Shown here one piece after another: positions 5,044-7,558 of a DNA stretch of 7,558 nt. The position numbers and the translations under genes are program-made. Numbering within the stretch: the stretch's first letter is position 1; each line of letters starts with the position of its first letter. The stretch is from contig CANQHK010000059.1 of NCBI GenBank assembly GCA_947623645.1, positions 1 to 7,558 on the forward strand, in the 5' to 3' direction. Under the pieces are notes generated by a model that saw only the letters and a list, made by a program, of their open reading frames with translations, was not told where the DNA came from and did not search any database. This stretch comes from an uncultured Bacilli bacterium (GTDB lineage Bacteria; Bacillota_I; Bacilli_A; RF39; UBA660).

Positions 5044-5637
5044 ATGCCTACCAAAACTTTTTTAAATTTACATAAAGAAAAACAAGATGTTCTTTTAAAA
5101 GCAGCTTTTGAAGAATTTAAACTTCATCCTTTATCCGATGCTTCGATTAATAAAATTATTCAAGAGGCTCATATTCCAAGAGGAAGTTTTTATCAATATT
5201 TTGATAATATCGATGATTTGTACTTTTATCTTTTTGAGCAAGAAAAAAGAATTGTATTAGAAAAAGCAAAAAAAGAAATTCAAAAAGCAAAAGATATTAA
5301 AGAAATGATTTTAATTCTTTATGATACTCTATATTCTTATATTTTAAAAACAAAGAAACAATCGTATTACAAAAATGTAATGATTACTTTTCACAAAGCA
5401 GAAACCAAAAACCATAAAAATTATTTATTTTTAGATCAAGAAATAATGGATACGTTAGAAGAAAAAATTCCACTTCCGGAAGACTTACGGAAAAGTATTT
5501 TAGAAATTCTTTTCTTTTTACTTACAAAAGCGATTATCGATAGCTTAGAAAAAGAAGAAAAAGCAGAGGAATATCGAAAAAAGTTAGAAGACATCTTGAA
5601 TCTTATTTATTTTCAAAATCCAAAGGAGGAAAATTAA
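5044..5637 (+). CDS. TetR/AcrR-family transcriptional regulator
   Basis: A 197-residue one-component repressor. Residues about 10-60 are the TetR DNA-binding domain: helix 1 KQDVLLKAAFEEF, then DASINKIIQEAHIPRGSFYQ (32-51) as the helix-turn-helix, and YFDNIDDLYFYLF as the linker helix. PRGSFYQYF is the classic recognition-helix signature. The remaining helical C-terminal part (about 65-197) is the ligand-binding and dimer domain and is not alignable by eye. The gene is the first of an operon: the ABC exporter gene begins 1 bp after its stop, with that gene's ribosome binding site AAAGGAGG (5622-5629) inside the tetR coding end. The likely role is repression of its own promoter and the exporter until a toxic small molecule or peptide binds. 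The ligand cannot be read from the sequence. Confidence 0.92.
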   Translation: MPTKTFLNLHKEKQDVLLKAAFEEFKLHPLSDASINKIIQEAHIPRGSFYQYFDNIDDLYFYLFEQEKRIVLEKAKKEIQKAKDIKEMILILYDTLYSYILKTKKQSYYKNVMITFHKAETKNHKNYLFLDQEIMDTLEEKIPLPEDLRKSILEILFFLLTKAIIDSLEKEEKAEEYRKKLEDILNLIYFQNPKEEN

Positions 5638-5638
5638 C

Positions 5639-7558
5639 ATGAGAACATTATTGAAATATTTAGGAAAGTATTATAAATCCATTATTGTGATTTTAGTTTT
5701 ATTATCCCTTCAAGCAGTTTGTGATTTATCTTTACCTTCTTACACTTCCAATATTATTAATGTAGGAATTTCTGAAGGAGGAATTGATACCAAAGTTCCG
5801 GAAGTATTTCGGAGAAGTACGATGCAATCTCTTACTACTTTTATGACGGATAAAGAGAAAGATCGGGTATTAGAAAGTTATTCTTTTATTAATAATCAAT
5901 ATAAAAAATATAGTAAAAAGTATCCTGCTTTAAAAGATGAAGCAATTTATCTTTTAAATGGAAATCATGATGAAGATTTGGAAGAACTTTTAAAAGGTCC
6001 AATGTTATTTCTTAGTGTCTTAAATAATAGTGAAATGGCGAGTATGTTTCAAACAGAGATGGAATTACCAGAAGGAATGGATATTCTTACTTTATTTTCG
6101 AAGATGAAAGATGAGGAAAAAGAAAAAGCTCTCGAGGGATTCTATCAAAAGTTAGAGGAAGTTCCTAGTAGTTTCACGGATGCTGCAGTTAAGTCTTTTG
6201 TTAAAGCAGAGTATGAAGCAATTGGAATGAATACCGATAAAATTCAGTTAACCTATATTTTAACAACGGGGGCTAAAATGCTTGGAATTGCTCTTGTTAG
6301 TATGCTTGCAACGGTTTTAGTAGGATACCTTGGTGCTCGTATGGCGGCAGGTCTTGCGAAAAGACTTCGAAGCAGTGTATTTGCTAAAGTTTTGAAGTTT
6401 TCTAATGAAGAGATGAAAAAATATGGTACGGCTAGTTTAATTACCAGAAGTACCAACGACATTACGCAAATTCAAATGATGATTGTAATGATTGTTCGAA
6501 CGGTTATTTATGCACCGATTATTGGCTTTGGAGCACTCTTTAAAGTACTCCATACCAACTATTCGATGGCTTGGATTATTGCTGTTGCAGTAGGTGTCAT
6601 TTTAGCAATTGTTTTCTTGATGTTTATCTTCGTGATGCCAAAGTTCAGTCGCTTACAAAAATTAGTCGATCGCTTAAATCTAGTTGCAAGAGAAATTTTA
6701 ACGGGAATTTTGCCAATTCGAGCTTGTAGCAATGAACGTCATGAAGAACGTCGATTTGATGATGCAAATACTCGTCTTATGAAAGTATCGTTATTTGTTA
6801 ACCGGGTAATGTCTTCGATGATGCCTCTTATGATGTTTACGATGAATGTGATTACACTTTTAATTATTTGGTTCGGTGCTAAAGGAATTGATACTGGAAG
6901 CCTTGCTTTAGGAGATATGATGGCTTTCATTCAGTACACGATGCAAATTATTATGTCTTTCTTAATGATTTCTTTAGTTTCCATTATGATTCCAAGAGCA
7001 ATTATTTCCTTAAAAAGAATTAACGAAGTAATTATTGAAAAAGAAACGATAAAAGATCCTAAAAATCCTGTTCAGTTTAAAAGAAGAGCCAAAGGATTGG
7101 TGGAATTTAACAAAGTTTCTTTCCGGTATCCCGATGCCGATTACGATGTTATCAGCGATATCACCTTCCAAGCAAAACCGGGTACAACAACGGCCTTTAT
7201 TGGTTCTACAGGAAGTGGTAAATCCACACTAATTAACTTGATTCCAAGATTATTTGATGTTACAACTGGAGAAATTTTAATTGATGGAATTAACATTAAA
7301 GATGTTACTTTGGAAGATTTACATAACCGAATTGGGTATGTTCCTCAAAAAGGAATCCTCTTTAGTGGAACGATTAAAGATAATATTCAGTATGGTAAAA
7401 AAATTCCGAAAAAAGAAATGGAGAAAGCAGCAGAGATTGCACAAGCAACAGAGTTTATAAATCAAAAACCCGAGAAATACGAAAGACATATTTCACAAGG
7501 CGGCACGAATGTTTCAGGCGGACAAAAACAAAGGTTGTCTATTGCAAGAGCGATAGCT
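5639..7558 (+). CDS. ABC exporter half-transporter, permease fused to ATPase (3' end outside window)
   Basis: An open frame of 640 codons from the ATG at 5639 to the window end with no stop; ribosome binding site AAAGGAGG (5622-5629). TM1 is at about 13-34, then a long hydrophilic segment (about 45-203), then five more membrane segments (about 206-232, 279-300, 309-333, 394-415, 427-450). This is the type-I exporter fold with a large extracellular insertion between TM1 and TM2, where ordinary exporters have only a short loop. The ATPase domain starts near 486: Walker A GSTGSGKST (522-530), Q-loop Gln570 in YVPQKG, and signature VSGGQKQR (625-632). The frame ends before Walker B and the H-loop, so roughly 100 residues are missing. 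Such half-transporters usually pair with a second one encoded just downstream. Multidrug, peptide or lipid export is inferred from the family and the TetR partner; the substrate is unknown. Confidence 0.93.
   Translation, partial: MRTLLKYLGKYYKSIIVILVLLSLQAVCDLSLPSYTSNIINVGISEGGIDTKVPEVFRRSTMQSLTTFMTDKEKDRVLESYSFINNQYKKYSKKYPALKDEAIYLLNGNHDEDLEELLKGPMLFLSVLNNSEMASMFQTEMELPEGMDILTLFSKMKDEEKEKALEGFYQKLEEVPSSFTDAAVKSFVKAEYEAIGMNTDKIQLTYILTTGAKMLGIALVSMLATVLVGYLGARMAAGLAKRLRSSVFAKVLKFSNEEMKKYGTASLITRSTNDITQIQMMIVMIVRTVIYAPIIGFGALFKVLHTNYSMAWIIAVAVGVILAIVFLMFIFVMPKFSRLQKLVDRLNLVAREILTGILPIRACSNERHEERRFDDANTRLMKVSLFVNRVMSSMMPLMMFTMNVITLLIIWFGAKGIDTGSLALGDMMAFIQYTMQIIMSFLMISLVSIMIPRAIISLKRINEVIIEKETIKDPKNPVQFKRRAKGLVEFNKVSFRYPDADYDVISDITFQAKPGTTTAFIGSTGSGKSTLINLIPRLFDVTTGEILIDGINIKDVTLEDLHNRIGYVPQKGILFSGTIKDNIQYGKKIPKKEMEKAAEIAQATEFINQKPEKYERHISQGGTNVSGGQKQRLSIARAIA

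Noticed and set aside
6253..6930. Minus-strand open frames (6253-6462 and 6739-6930) inside the ABC exporter
   Set aside because: They lie antisense to a gene with clear ABC motifs and have no start signals or homology.

Overview
The window is AT-rich, low-GC Gram-positive (Bacillota) DNA read with the standard bacterial code. Strong AGGAGG-type ribosome binding sites, consensus TTGACA/TATAAT promoters, a lipobox lipoprotein and the ISL3-type insertion sequence all fit a Bacilli- or Clostridia-like organism. The protein styles resemble uncultured gut lineages (Erysipelotrichia/RF39-like), but that placement is an impression, not something the sequence proves.

Layout. Positions 1-855 are a gene graveyard: the N-terminal end of a DUF1016/YhcG-type nuclease, the frameshifted N-terminal end of a cysteine desulfurase, and the C-terminal part of an Rpn-type PD-(D/E)XK nuclease/transposase, abutted within under 200 bp. 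An intrinsic terminator closes this block. Immediately after it lies a promoter whose -35 and -10 boxes are separated by a spacer that is mostly an 11-G run, the architecture of a phase-variable promoter. It drives a 622-aa membrane-anchored surface protein with a formylglycine-generating-enzyme/C-type-lectin-like C-terminal domain, whose last ~50 residues resemble the variable region of diversity-generating-retroelement targets.

Downstream is a complete 1,432-bp ISL3-family insertion sequence (47-bp terminal inverted repeats with 45 matches, 8-bp target duplication TAAAAAAT). It landed in one arm of the convergent terminator shared by the surface gene and the next gene, and the target duplication rebuilt that terminator on one side. 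Each IS end also carries its own inward-pointing terminator-like hairpin.

The right part is an ordinary chromosomal locus: a lipoprotein cyclophilin-type prolyl isomerase on the minus strand, and divergently a TetR-family regulator followed 1 bp later by a half-size ABC exporter gene that runs off the window end. The regulator's promoter holds a quasi-palindrome between -35 and -10, so self-repression of the regulator-exporter operon is the likely control.

The most notable feature is the pairing of a probable ON/OFF promoter switch with a possibly hypervariable surface-display protein. Whether a reverse transcriptase and template repeat exist cannot be seen from this window.
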